From positions 395,699,601 through 395,763,600 of the forward strand of contig NC_090319.1 of assembly GCF_040869045.1 (NCBI RefSeq): DNA of 64,000 bases, written 5' to 3'. Both the position numbers and the translations under genes were made by a program. Shown one piece after another: positions 22,191 through 34,185 of this stretch (its first letter is position 1; each line of letters opens with the position of its first letter). The notes under the pieces were generated by a model. The model made no database searches, was not told the DNA's origin, and saw only the letters and a program-made list of their open reading frames with translations. Source of the DNA: Eurosta solidaginis (Eukaryota; Arthropoda; Insecta; Diptera; Tephritidae).

Positions 22191-22860
22191 TACTTGTTTT
22201 TGGTGATTCCACCTCATCATCCTCCATACAGCTACAGCAGGATGGAGTTTCCATTATATTGAGACGTACCGCATGGATAGCCGTGGGACGTGCCCTGTCA
22301 AACCCCAATGACCATTGATAGGTGAGCCTTAGTGAACCCAATTATTTCGGCAGACCTCCTGCCATCCACTTTCGGCCAGAAAGATTTTGCTACCCTGAAA
22401 GAGGTGGTGTCCGCCCAACGTTGGCTGAGCTGATTCGAGCTAAAGGGAGGCAACGATCAGATCGTTTTCACCGAGAAGAATGTGAAGTTACTAAGCAGTC
22501 CCTGACTGTTGCACTAATAGATTGCATCAACCCCAGTAGGCGTCAAAACTCGAATATACCAACACGTGATTAGAAAGTGCTTCATGTCTCTCGAACCACG
22601 GAGAGAGGCCAGCACTAAATCTTAAAATCAACAAGAAATCGGAAGATGTCTTGCACTCAGAGCAGGGGAGAATGACGTGGGCTGCGGGTAGAGTTTATAT
22701 GCACCTTGGAAAAGGGGGTCCTAAGGAAAATAACCACAATACGCTAAAAGCAGGTTGAAAGAAGTCTCAGGAACCTGAAAGCAGCGGAAAACTACAAGGC
22801 CATATGCTCATTGGAGGAGGTGTTGTAAGTGGATAAATAGTTCAATGATGCTGCGAGTCG
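22191..22860. other. Less AT-rich unassigned block
   Basis: Visibly richer in G+C than its neighbours. One + frame (about 22322-22573, RPPAIHFRPERFCYPERGG onward) has no family I recognise. The composition resembles the 5' untranslated region of the LINE at 54464, so a LINE leader or a decayed LINE part is likely. This is inference only. Confidence 0.25.
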
Positions 22861-23689
22861 TAAAAATAAGCATAATATGGTACAAAAGATCACGTAGCAA
22901 GGGTGTCTATGCGAAACCACAAAATATGTATACAAAGAAACATTGCGAGGTGGGGTATCACATCTCCAATGTTGTGGACGCTTTGAAGTTTTGGGAGTGT
23001 TTGAGCTAAACGGACCTCAGTTTCGGCTTTAGTACGCCTTAACCTATATGCATGCTCACATAGGCATATCGGTTCGCAGAAAAGCACAGACCGTTTTCTT
23101 TTTATGTGCGTGCAATCATAAATTTGTATTTACGTATCATTTTTATCCACCCTAGTAAAATTTTACGGATCATGTCTTGTGCAAATTTTATTTAAACTAC
23201 GTACGTACTTAATTGTTTGTTACGCGTTCCAATTTTGTGTCACGGCCAGTTGAAATTTGTCAAAGAGTTCAAGGTTCAAATGAAATAGGAGCATTTAGAT
23301 TACATACAGGCGAGTAAAAAGTTTAAAAAATAACAACACTCCGCATACATGTATGGAACATCCAGGGCAAATCACGACGGGCCAGAATTTATGCACTTAG
23401 AACATAAATTCCAAATATTACTAGCACAGAAGGGCATTTACACACTTACACGAGTAAATGTACATACATATATAGATTAGACTGGTTCAACAGAAACGAA
23501 CGATTTTCGGTTCCCTCTAACCAAAATTAAAACTCTGATCAATTTGTGAGTAAATTCCATACTATTTTTCAACAAAAATTCATTGAAGTCTTGGTTTCTT
23601 TGAAAGTGGTGCGTCTATATAGCTGTCGACTTGATTTTAAATGTGGCAGTAACGTAATACACAAAATCTTTCTTATGACGCACAGCGCA
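22861..23689. other. No gene seen
   Basis: AT-rich; short TACATA microsatellite bits. ATTAGACTGGTTCAACAGAA near 23474 weakly echoes the MITE end at 20906. No feature. Confidence 0.3.
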
Positions 23690-24535
23690 CATAGGTAGAT
23701 TTTAGACATTTAGGCGGACATAATTGAATTTCTGAAAGTTGCCACAATTATAAAAAAAGCACTCCCACAGCTTAAGAATAGACAGGGGAACAATAATTAT
23801 ACCCTTCCCAGCCATCGCGTACCTGGTATTAGCTGTCAAGTAATCGGAATTTAGCTATTTCTGAAGCGCGTGTTATAGTTTTTTTTTTAACCTATGTGAA
23901 ATCGCATGTTTTAACGTGAATATTTTAAGTTTTAAGACAATGGTTTTTGTAATTGATATTAGAGAAAAATTGTAAGTTTACAAACGGCGATGGTTACTAG
24001 GACATGTTTCTGAATTTCACTTCTTCATCAGCTAGCTTTTCGGACAATTGAATTGAGTAATTGTGATGGATTCTGATATTTCAGGTAAATACTAACATTA
24101 TTAATGGTGTTTGTTATTTTTAAAAGTTATAAATTGATAATGAACCTATTTTATTTAGGATGTAAAATTTTTTTTTCTGATTTTTGGTGTTCAAAACACT
24201 TTTGTTATGTTTCCAAGTCCGTCCAAGTGAAAATTTGTTTTGAACATGGTATTTGGCACAATTAGCTTGCCAACTGCATTAAATTTAGCTGCAGATACTT
24301 GTAGATAGGGGGTTAGATAGAGGATTTGATACACCCTTGTTGCTGTACAACAAGAAAAATAGCCTCACTGCGCAGGTATTTTTTAGTGTTACACAGTGTA
24401 ATATCTTTTTTTTTAATATAACCGATTAATTACACAAATTATTATAATTTTTCATTTATAAAACAGTTTGAAGAAGATATAGGCAATAAAAAATTTTTTG
24501 GCCGCCTAAAACTTGAAAATCTACCTATGTGCAGC
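23690..24535. repeat. Inverted repeat, about 33-bp arms, 850-bp span
   Basis: CGCACATAGGTAGATTTTAG..TTTAGGCGG at 23690-23722 is inverted at about 24503-24535. The interior is AT-rich with no coding. Probably a non-autonomous DNA transposon; ends and target duplication are not defined. Confidence 0.5.
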
Positions 24536-24608
24536 GGCTAAGGTTGACAAGCACAAAATTCTCAATATCAACAAGATTGAGTTTTGGAGGTCGGCTGAAA
24601 CTTATTTT

Positions 24609-27593
24609 AACAAGTAAGGAAGGTTAAGTTCGGGTGTAACCGAACATTACATACTCAGTTGAGAGCTATGGTGACAACATAAGGGAAAATAACCATGTAG
24701 GAAAATGAACCGAGGGAAACCCTGGAATGTGTTTGTATGACATGTGTATCAAATGAAAGGCATTAAAGAGTATTTTATGAAGGAGTGGGCCATAGTTCTA
24801 TAGGTGGACGCCATTTAGGGATATAGCCATAAAGGTGGATCAGGATTGACTCTAGAATGCGTTTGTACGATATGGGTATCAAATGAAAGGTGTTAATGAG
24901 TATTTTAAAAGGGAGTAATCCTTAGTTCCATAGGTGGACGCCGTTTCGAAATATCGCCATAAAGGTGGACCAGGGGTGACCCTAGAGTTTGTTTGTACAA
25001 TATGGGTATCAAAAGAAAGGTGTTAATGAGTATTTTAAAAAGGAGTAATGCTTAGTTCCATAGGTGGACGCCGTTTCGAGATATCGCCATAAAGGTGGAC
25101 CAGGGGTGACCCTAGAATTTGTTTGTACAATATGGGTATCAAAAGAAAGATGTTAATGAGTATTTTAAAAGGGAGTGATGCTTAGTTCCACAGGTGGACG
25201 CCGTTTCGAGATATCGCCATAAAGGTGGACCAGGTGTGACCCTAGAATTTGTTTGTACGATATGGGTATCAAATTAAAGGTATTAAGGAGGGTTTTAAAA
25301 GGGAGTGGTGGTAGTTGTATAGGTGGTCGCCTTTTCGAGATATCGCCATAAAGGTGGACCAGGGGTGACTCTAGAATGCGTTTGTACGATATGGGTATCA
25401 AATGAAAGGTGTTAATGAGTATTTTAAAACGGAGTAATCCTTAGTTCCATAGGTGGACGCAGTTTCGAGATATCGCCATAAAGGTGGACCAGGGGTGACC
25501 CCAGAATTTGTTTGTACAATATGGATATCAAAAGAAAGGCGTTAATGGGTATTTTAAAAGGAATTAATCCTTAGTTCCATAGGTGGATGCCGTTTCGAGA
25601 TATCGCCACAAAGGTGGACCAGGGGTGACCCTAGAATTTGTTTGTACAATATGGGTTTCAAAAGAAAGGTGTTAATGAGTATTTTAAAAGGGAGTGATGC
25701 TTAGTTCCACAGGTGGACGCCGTTTCGAGATATCGCCATAAAGGTGGACCAGGTGTGACCCTAGAATGCGTTTGTACAATATGGGTATCAAACGAAAGAT
25801 GTTAATGAGTATTTTAAAAGGGAGTAATCCTTAGTTCCATAAGTGGATGCCGTTTCGAGATATCGCCATAAAGGTGGACCAGGGGTGACCCTAGAATTTG
25901 TTTGTACAATATGGGTATCGAAAGAAAGGTATTAATGAGTATTTTAAAAGGGAGTGATGCTTAGTTCCACAGGTGGACGCCGTTTCGAGATATCGCCATA
26001 AAGGTGGACCAGGTGTGACCCTAGAATTTGTTTGTACCATATGGGCATCAAACGAATGGTGTTAATGAGTATTTTAAAAGGGAGTGGGCCTTAGTTCTAT
26101 AGGTGGATGCCGTTTCGAAATATCGCCATAAAGGTGGACCAGGGGTGACTCTAGAATGTGTTTGTACGATATGGGTATCAAATTAAAGGTATTAATGAGA
26201 GTTTTAAAAGGGAGTGGTGGTAGTTATATATGTGAAGGCGTTTTCCAGATATCGACCAAAATGTGGACCAGGGTGACCCAGAACATCATCTGTTGGATAC
26301 CGTTAATTTATTTATATATGTAATACCTGCCAAGATTTTAAGGGTTTTTTATTTCGCCCTGCAGAACTTTTTCATTTTCTTCTACTTAATATGGTAGGTG
26401 TCAGAACCATTTTATAAAGTTTTTTCTAAAGTTATATTTCGCGTCAATAAACCAATCCAATTACCTCACCATGTTTCATCCCTTTTTTCGTATTTGGTAT
26501 AGAATTATGGCATTTTTTCATTTTTCGTAAATTTCGATATCGAAAAAGTGGGCGTGGTCATTGTCGGATTTCATTCATTTTTCATACCAAGATAAAGTGA
26601 GTTCAAGTAAGTACGTGAACTAAGTTCATTAAAGATATGTCGATTTTTCCTCAAGTTATCGTGTTAACGGCCATGCGGAAGGACAGACGAACGACTGTAT
26701 ATAAAAACTGGGCGTGGCATCAACCGATTTCGCCCGTTTTCACAGAAAACAGTAAACATCATAAAATCTATGCCCCTACCAAATTTCAAAAGGATTGGTT
26801 AATTTTTGTTCGACTTATGGCGTTAAAAGTATCCTAGACAAATTAAATGAAAAAGGGCGGAGCCACGCCCATTTTGAAATTTTCTTTTATTTTTGTATTT
26901 TGTTGCACCATATCATTACTGGAGTTGAATGTTGACATAATTTACTTATATACTGTAAAGGTATTAATTTTTTTGTTAAAATTTTACTTTAAAAAAAATT
27001 TTTTTTAAAAGTGGGCGTGGTCCTTCTCCGATTTTGCTAATTTTTATTAGGCATACATATATTAATAGGAGTAACGTTCCTGCCAAATTTCATCATGATA
27101 TCTTCAACGACTGCCAAATTACAGCTTGCAAAAGTTTTAAATTACCTTCTTTTAAAAGTGGTCGGTGCCACGCCCATTGTCCAAAATTTTACTAATTTTC
27201 TATTCTGCGTCATAAGTTCAACTCATCTACCAAGTTTCGTCGCTTTATCTGTCTTTGGTAATGAATTATCGCACTTTTTCGGTTTTTCGAAATTTTCGAT
27301 ATCGAAAAAGTGGGCGTGGTTATAGTCCGATATCGTTCATTTTAAATAGCGATCTGAGATGAGTGCTCAGGAACCTACATACCAAATTTCATCAAGATAC
27401 CTCAAAATTTACTCAAGTTATCGTGTTAACGGACGGACGGACGGACGGACATGGCTTAATCGAATTTTTTTTCGATCCTGATTATTTTGATATATGGAAG
27501 TCTATATCTATCTCGATTCCTTTATATATGTACAACCAACCGTTATCCAATCAAACTTAATATACTCTGTGAGCTCTGTTCAACTGAGTATAA
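24609..27593 (+). mobile_element. Large minisatellite-bearing repeat element (long copy)
   Basis: Starts AACAAGTAAGGAAGGTTAAG, TTCGGGTGTAACCGAAC, then CATACTCAGTTGAGAGCT. Ends AGCTCTGTTCAACTGAGTAT, the inverted partner of the subterminal block. The middle is the array at 24800-26280. The 3' 1.3 kb has several GTGGGCGTGG blocks and an (ACGG)n tract at about 27430-27450. A shorter copy lies at 49539-51130 with the same ends. Frames inside (for example 27095-27325) recur in the other copy and are not genes. The repeat class is unresolved. Confidence 0.8.
24800..26280. repeat. Tandem array, unit about 130 bp, about eleven copies
   Basis: GGTGGACGCCGTTTCG-like marks fall at 24933, 25063 and 25193, giving a 130-bp period that continues to about 26230. 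Units hold GAGATATCGCCATAAAGGTG, GACCAGGGGTGACCCTAGAA, TTTGTTTGTACAATATGGGT and GTTAATGAGTATTTTAAAAG. Some units alternate (TTTGTTTGTACAAT versus TGCGTTTGTACGAT types), hinting at higher-order amplification. Confidence 0.9.
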
Positions 27594-27989
27594 AAAGTTC
27601 AAAATGGCAGAATTTTTTTCAAAAATGACCCATTTTAATTGAAATTCAGTGTATATGTGTGATTTTGAGGACACTCGTTACGACTATTTTTTTTTAATCC
27701 AGCCGACGGATTCAAATATTACATGAAATATAGATAAAAAGAGAACCTTTTGATTCAAAAGTGGTTAAGTTTTAGGTAGAAAAGGTATATTTGTAGGCAT
27801 CACATTGATACATCAATTCAATTCATAAAGTCCAAACAATTGCCTAAAAAATTTTAAATTCTTATGGGTGTGAATTAAAATAGAACCTGAAGAAATTTCT
27901 TACGTGTAACCGTGTCCAGTCATGTGACTGCTGAAAATTCCACTAAACTGTGAATAGAAGTTTATGCAGGGAACTCGTCTAGTCAAAAT
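27594..27989. other. No feature seen
   Basis: AT-rich flank of the preceding element. CCAGCCGACGG near 27700 resembles, inverted, GTCGGCTG near 24592, so the two flanks may have been one sequence before insertion. Confidence 0.3.
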
Positions 27990-28700
27990 ACTCGTCATGC
28001 GTCTACAGTCTTCTTTTTTTAATGATAGGACTAACTTTGCTAGTCTAAGGTTGTTGGACCTACACATGATCTTCGACACCACGTATGGGCCTATGTGTAA
28101 CTATCGCCTTCTCTCGCCCAATTTAATTGCGATGACTACAAGCAAGGGAAGCGTCCTTTTTAGCTAGCTCATCCACTTTTGAATTCCCATCAATTATCAT
28201 ATGCCTTGAGATCCAATACACTCTTTAGAGGCTGCGCTCTGTGAGATTATTGCCTTAATTGCTGCTTGGTTTAAGCTGCAGTTTAAGCAATTTTCTTCCA
28301 GTGTTTCTACTGCTGGTCACGGCCAATAGTTCCGCCTTAAAAACGCTTCACTGATCTGGCACGTTGTAGGATATGTTTGTTTGTGGATTAGCACAGTATA
28401 CCACAGACCGTACCTCTTCCGTTACTTTGGAACAATCAGTGTATCGCTTCGCCCGCCATTTGGGCCAACCATCCACCTTTGTTGTGGCTCTAAGAGCCCC
28501 TTCGAAGGGAAATAGAAATCAGGTATTTTGTTCGTCTTTTAATTGATGACGCTACACTACTACGGCCGTGTGGTCTCAGCTCAAGCTGCCCGAGGCACTG
28601 AACTTCGTTGCAGTTGTCAACGCTATGTCATTTGCGACCAGATCTAAAGGTGGAATATGCAGAATGGGATACGTCAATGAATTTTAAGTTCCCGGAATAG
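27990..28700 (-). pseudogene. Decayed LINE fragment B: RNase H and 3' region
   Basis: On the minus strand, 28520-28330 reads KVDGWPKWRAKRYTDCSK (TDGS-like RNase H start), VVYCANPQTNISYNVPDQ, a stop, then SVFKAELLAV. The blocks align in order with fragment A. A C-terminal tether block (RSNNLRLAKLVLSLKKEDC) follows at about 28075-28010. Stops and shifts are frequent, so it is a fossil. It adjoins the minisatellite element on its left but no junction duplication is seen. Confidence 0.6.
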
Positions 28701-30114
28701 CGGTTTATGCTTTATATATTCCATTAACGTATCAATATCCAATCCATAAATGTACCTTGCTTACCTTTTAAAATAAAATAAATTGAATCCACCGGTGCTG
28801 GTATATTTTCGTAGAACATCACTGTATATATTTAAGATAACTTCTCATGGAAAAAATTAGCATCAAAAAAATTAAATTTTTTGTTTGTAATTAAAACCGG
28901 CTTGAATATTGATTTTCCGATATAGTAGGCGCGCACACTATCTCGAAAATTTAGGACCAGAAGTTTCTGGATGTTTACTCTTTTGATTTCAAAGCTGACT
29001 TTGAAGAAAAATTCGACACGCGCTTTGGCAAATGAAATTTTATGCAAGTTTCAATTTGTTAATATTTCGACGTCATTAGCTTGACATAGCTTTTCAGCTT
29101 CGATACGGATTCACATTTTTAGGTATTTTTTTTTTTTTTACATTCCCAATTTTCGTTGTTTAAAAATAAGACCCGCGCTCGTGGTGTAAAACTCAGATTT
29201 TGGAAAAGGTTAGTTCTTTGCGTAAAACTAATAATTTTTCTTGACTTCTAAGAAAATCAAGGCAATAGAGGACCAAATGAAAAGAGACTTTGATCGAACT
29301 AAAAAAGGGGAAATAACAACTAACGAAAAAACTTTAAAACTCCTTATATAATTTATTCCGGAAGCGTTAGCCACCTACGAAAATTTAATCGTTCTCCAGG
29401 TTACGAGTGAGAAACTAATCTTTATATATGATATTTTACATTTATTTATCATGAGTTGAGTCACTAAATGCAATTTAGAACATCTTTAATTGTTACTAAA
29501 ACACAAAAAAACCCTCCCAAAGCAAAACAACATTGATAATCATAAATACGTGTGTATGTATGGATGTGTGTCTTTGTATTGAAAAATTGTTAAATGTTGT
29601 ACAAAATACAAAAACCCCATATTATGCACAGAGTTGGCCAAATAAAAATATTTTTTTTTTTGTATTAAATGTTTAGGGAAAAAACTGAACCAACGCGACA
29701 TTGATTATATCTCGTAAGTCTTTTCAATCCGACTAAGGCCACGACTTGCTGTTGTGGAACTTCTTCCCAGTTGCCTTCTGCTTTATTTCTTTATACTTTC
29801 ACATCATAATTTGCATATCGTCAGCTTTTGTTCGATACCCTCCAACAGCAATTTTAACGAAAATGATCTTAGATAGTAAAATGAACTCTGAATCACTTTT
29901 TATATATGACATTAATGCCAGCTTTAAAACTGAGTTCAAACGGTATTAATTCACATTTTGAAAAGTTCTCTGTCAGCAACAAATTATAATTTTTTTGTTC
30001 AAAATCAAAACCATTTATCAACATAAAATTTTCTTCGTTATTATAAAAGTTCATATAATAAATTGATGGAAAATTTTCTTTACCTTTTGCAAAAAATCCG
30101 TCCAATGTTATCTT
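28701..30114. other. No gene seen
   Basis: AT-rich with long A/T runs. Several short frames on both strands have low-complexity composition. No motif, repeat partner or RNA gene is recognised. Confidence 0.3.
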
Positions 30115-30345
30115 CGTAGCGTAGCGTGCTCCGCTTACCACACAGAAGATCCTAGGTTCACACCCCGGGCAAAGCAACATCAAAAATTTTGTAACAAGTT
30201 TAGAAGACAATTTTTCTAAGCGGCGTCGCCCCATCCCGCCAATTTGTAGGAAAAACTCAAAGGAGCCGACGCAAATTGGAAGAGAAGCTCGGCCTCAGAT
30301 CTCTTCGGAGGTTATCGCGCCTTACGTTTATTTGTTTATTTATAC
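30115..30345 (+). mobile_element. SINE copy with internal deletion
   Basis: Keeps the head (TAGCGTGCTCCGCTTACCAC), a B-box-like GGTTCACACCCCGGG and the 3' part (GGAAGAGAAGCTCGGCCTC, TCTTCGGAGGTTATCGCGCC), but about 110 bp of the middle is missing relative to the copy at 3091. No target duplication was found. Confidence 0.75.
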
Positions 30346-31048
30346 AAGTTTCAAAAGCAAGGTTGAAATGGCCGGTCCTTGAGGACCTCACATAGACGGA
30401 ATGTATGCAAAGTGTTACCAAAAGTTTGTTTGACGACCGAACCGAAATATTCTAGAAACTAGAAGCATTCTAAGACCTATAATACTTGCTGCTTCTGGAT
30501 CTAACAGCAGAAGTCTTAGTCTTACGAGCGCAGGACACGAGCACACTGCTATCACTGGCGACCCTAAATTAAAAGCAGATGCCAAAAAGCAGTATCCAGT
30601 GAGAATACGCATCATGAGCCTACAGTACCCTATTTTTAGTGATATGAGTAATTTTGTTGGTTTAAGGTCCTGAGACCTGCACATGATCTTCTTCACTCCC
30701 GGTACCCGGTTGAATGCCTTTCCCGCTTGGTCGATAATGTGCAACTCTTTCTTTCTTATTATCCCTCCCATTTTGGTTGAGACGTATTCTGCGCAAGCTT
30801 CGGGGGATGCATATAGTGAGCAGATTATTGCCTTAATGTATGCTTGGCAGTATAGAAATGCATGCAGCTGCTGTTTAAGCTACTTTCCTCAAGTGTTTCT
30901 ACTACTTTTGGTCACAGCTACTTCTTCCGACACTACAACTGCAGACACAATCATATCCATTATTTTGAAATCATTGGAGTATACGTATAGCCTCGTACAG
31001 CATTCACGGCCTATGGCGCCTACCTTCCACCTTTATCTTGGATCTTAA

Positions 31049-32043
31049 CACATTGACTGCCAAGGCACTTTCAGCAAATAAGATGCTGGGGGCCACAGAA
31101 TTTTTTTTTTTTAATCTCATCAGAGACATCAAAATTAGAATTTAGGGTAGTGCTGGTAATATTTTCTGCTTAGAAACAGGCAGTTTTTAACTAATTAGTA
31201 TGTCACACACATATGGCCGACGTGGCGCCTGCCGACTTTTTTAAGAAAAAGCCAATAGCCGTACTTGCTTATAACAAAGGAAAAGCAGGGATTGATTTAT
31301 CAGACCAAAACTGTTCTTATGCTACTACTTTGAGGAAGGGCGTAAAGTGGTACCGCAAACTGGGTATAGAATATCTGCTTGGATTATCAGTAGTAAATGC
31401 TTTTGTAGTGTACAAGAAAGCTACGAAAAAAAATAATGCAAAAATACGGTGGTTTAGAGAACAAATTACTTCATCACTTCTAAATTTGCAGAAGCCAGAA
31501 AAACATATGAAGCCAAAATCAGGCAATATTCATATTTTAAAAATAAAACTAAGCGCAAGTAATACAAAAGTACGTCGAACATGTACTTTATGTTATTCCA
31601 GAATAAAACAAATGGAAGGAAGGGAGATCGCCAGAAAGAAGGCTAAAAGAGTATTCACGTATTGCCCGGATTGTCCCCAAAAGCCATTCATGTGTTTAGA
31701 ATGTTTTGGGAATCACCACAAACAAGTTTAATGGTTGATTTGTATAACTACTTTATAAAAATAATATGTAAAAAATTTTTTGTTACTGTAATAAAATGAA
31801 CTAATTTTCTTTTTTCAAAACCAATTTTTTCCAATTGTTCTTGAGCTACGCCGAAGCCACTATAACAGAAATTTCATGGGACGCCATATAATTTATTATT
31901 GCAATAAAATCATATTTATCGTCAATCGTTGCTGTGTGACATGGCGAGAGAAAACAATAGTCATGTCGGACATATGTGTCTGACGTGGCGTAAACCGCAT
32001 AGTACAGTGTCACACATATATGTCCGACGTGGCAGTCAATGTG
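31049..32043 (+). mobile_element. piggyBac-like element, internally deleted, TTAA target sites
   Basis: TTAA at 31045-31048 and 32044-32047 flank a 995-bp element with terminal inverted repeats CACATTGACTGCCA / TGGCAGTCAATGTG. This is the hallmark of piggyBac insertion. Inside, subterminal motifs of the CACATATRKCCGACGTGGC type occur near 31205-31228, 31963-31989 and 32010-32034. It carries only the 3' third of a transposase gene, so it is non-autonomous. It lies within a decayed LINE. Confidence 0.9.
31213..31731 (+). CDS. piggyBac transposase, C-terminal fragment with Cys-rich domain
   Basis: 172 residues. KKPIAVLAYNKGKAGIDLSD matches the block that carries the last catalytic Asp of piggyBac transposases (YN..KGGVD..D), followed by RKGVKWYRKL and LLGLSVVNAFVVYK, the usual end of the catalytic core. 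The C-terminal CTLCYSRI...TYCPDCPQKPFMCLECFGNHH is the zinc-binding Cys-rich domain that recognises element ends. The first two catalytic Asp residues and the N-terminus are missing. The ATG and first residues overlap a subterminal repeat (GCCGACGTGGCG), so the frame start is probably a by-product of the internal deletion. Intact to its stop, but not a competent transposase alone. Confidence 0.85.
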   Translation: MADVAPADFFKKKPIAVLAYNKGKAGIDLSDQNCSYATTLRKGVKWYRKLGIEYLLGLSVVNAFVVYKKATKKNNAKIRWFREQITSSLLNLQKPEKHMKPKSGNIHILKIKLSASNTKVRRTCTLCYSRIKQMEGREIARKKAKRVFTYCPDCPQKPFMCLECFGNHHKQV

Positions 32044-32493
32044 TTAAGTCCCAATCAAAGTGCAGGAACGGAATCCAGTAGCATGTTCATCCAGTTCGTA
32101 TTTCCTCAAGACGCCAAGCTGGCCTCGAGGCTTTGAATCTCATTACTTTTGTTAACACTATGTTAATCGCCAATAGGTCTACAGGTGGGATGTAATCTTT
32201 CTTCAATTTAACATACAGCCAATCGATCATGCTAAGGTTGGACGTACTTCGATGAAATTAAGACCATTTTGGATACCCCGCTTAGAGGCCGTTTTAAAGT
32301 CCCGGCAATGTCATTGTATATCTGAAAAGAAAGATATATTTGTATGAAAATTTATTGTTCATCACTAGCAAATCAAATGCAACTATAACAACAAATTCAA
32401 TTTCACACAAACCTAACGCATACGAATTTCCTGTTAGTTAACTGAATAAATTATGCAATTCACAAGGTCTCGTAATGTCTTATGGGGTTTATT

Positions 32494-32737
32494 TTTAGAC
32501 GGTTTTATTTAGCTTGACTCTGTGTAGCGAACAGAATTTTGTAATTGAAATTTAAGTTACTTCCCGATAAGATACAAGCTTGAAAATTGGAGTATAGTTC
32601 AGAACCCGATGACAATGCAATAATAAGAAAAAAACTCCGATAGGTGGCGCACGGATCGAAATATTTAAAAAAATCGTATTTGTGGTCCGATTTGGATCAT
32701 GTTTGGAACAAGTATTACATACAGTCTCGTAAAAGTG
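32494..32737 (+). mobile_element. Repeat element (copy 2 of the 15.2-kb family), truncated
   Basis: Begins GACGGTTTTATTTAGCTTGA and matches 15233-15470 (TTACTTCCCGATAAG, TTCAGAACCCGATGACAATG, GGATCGAAATATTT) with scattered changes. It ends within the first internal unit. Confidence 0.75.
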
Positions 32738-33887
32738 ACATCAAAATACTTTGGAATTCGAGGAGGATTATCTATTGAGGACTTAGATTGTAACAAGTTG
32801 TCAGAAAATAGTCCTTGCATATAATGAGAAATAATAGGCATTAATTAAAACTTGAAATAAAATAATAAAAAAAAATGTTTAACTTGAACGGTTTTATTGG
32901 AAACAATATTTACATTAAGTAATAATAATACTAAAAGCTAGAAAATAATTACGTAGGTCCTAGGTACTAGTCATCACACTCATAAATCTTGATCTTGAAA
33001 ATTTAACGATAAATAAATAGTTTTTTTTTTGACAATAACACACCCGATATACATAGGCTGCTGAATTGTATTTTTTTACAAAAATTTTATATGAGAAACA
33101 ACAACAAAGCAGACATGACAGGTTTAAAATCATACCACATACGCCGGATAGGAGATCTTGTGAATTGCCTAAATGTTTGGTGTTATATTTAAAATAAAAT
33201 TTGGCATGGATGTAGATAGTTATTTCTTCAATTTTATTCTTGCTAAAAATATAAAAACCGGGCAAACTCTGAATTTCATATAACTTATACATGGACAACA
33301 CGGACTTTTCTCAAGTTAACTTTAAGTGTTATCTGTCCGTTAATAACTTCTTTGTGAATAAAATTCGTGTTTAAATGGCAGATAAATTTTAAAGTTTGAG
33401 AAAATGGAGCCGTTAGTTTTGGGCTTTTGATATATTTTACATAGAAGACGGTCTAATTCACAGTTATGTATGTATGTATGTATGTATGGATGTTTAATAG
33501 AATTATTTTAAGCTAATTAAATTTCAATTTAAATATAATGGGCAATTCCATGGTAACTCATATTACATCGGAAGCAGAATTTTACGAGTTTAAATGATAT
33601 TTTTCTCAATATTTCACATGCAACTAGATAAGCTATGTTGAATTATATAGAAAAAGTAAGGGAGCGGTCACTCAAGTTGCTTAGTTCAGAGTTACAAAGA
33701 AGAAAAAACTGAGTCGATCCAATGGTTAAGGGTTAGTCAAAACTAATTTACATAGAGACCAACCTCACAAGAGATAAGGGGCAAAATATATGATGCTTTG
33801 TTATTTTTTACACTGGCCTTGGCCCTAAATATATATATACATACCTTTATATTTAGGCAATTCAAAAGGTCTCCTATTCGTCGTATG
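32738..33887. other. No gene; microsatellite and short dispersed motif
   Basis: (TATG)n at about 33464-33487. A block ATAGGAGATCTTGTGAATTG (33146-33165) plus CCTAAAT is echoed inverted at 33850-33890. Otherwise AT-rich without a feature. Confidence 0.4.
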
Positions 33888-34185
33888 AGTAAAATATAAA
33901 ATACAAGGCGCGATATACGAGCGAGGAGATTTAGGCCGAACTTGTCTTCCAATTTGTATCGTCCTACTTTTAAATTTTTCCTACAAATGGGCAGGACGAT
34001 CTCCGAACGGCATCTGCAAGCAAATAAATTTTCGATAAAAAGCTTTTCATGGGAGAAATACCCTCGGATAGTTTGCCAAAAAACCGCGGAGGGGCGACAC
34101 CGCCTAGAAACATTTTTGTCTAATTAAAAAAAAATTTTCCTACAGATTTTGATGTTGCTTCATGCCAATACCACGTCGGTCGCTA
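33888..34185 (-). mobile_element. SINE copy, minus strand, diverged
   Basis: Inverted SINE body: GGCCGAACTTGTCTTCCAAT, TTTTTCCTACAAATGGGCAG, AACGGCATCTGCAAG, GGGGCGACACCGC and GATGTTGCTTCATGCC. Most of the tRNA head is lost. GGAGACC/ATTGCCTAA-like sequence occurs on both sides (33850-33890 and about 34278-34320), suggesting that an older repeat lies around it. Confidence 0.7.

Larger units (their letters stand above)
30380..32335 (-). pseudogene. Decayed LINE fragment C, split by a piggyBac insertion
   Basis: Two pieces, 30380-31044 and 32048-32335, are the same LINE family as fragments A and B. Minus-strand residues near 30700-30480 read RSQDLKPTKLLISLKIGYC, then CPALVRLRLLLLDPEA, the Cys-containing 3' tether region seen in LOA/I-type LINEs. 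The right piece matches 28541-28740 (GCCAATAGGTCTACAGGTGG-like block). The intervening 995 bp is a TTAA-flanked piggyBac derivative; removing it with one TTAA makes the LINE sequence continuous. Confidence 0.6.

Noticed and set aside
24800..26280. CRISPR-like regular array
   Set aside because: Units of about 130 bp are contiguous with no unique spacers; this is an insect minisatellite in a eukaryotic genome.
27095..27325. Frame shared with 50467-50865
   Set aside because: Lies in the 3' part of the minisatellite element family; interrupted at different points in the copies and lacks domain features.
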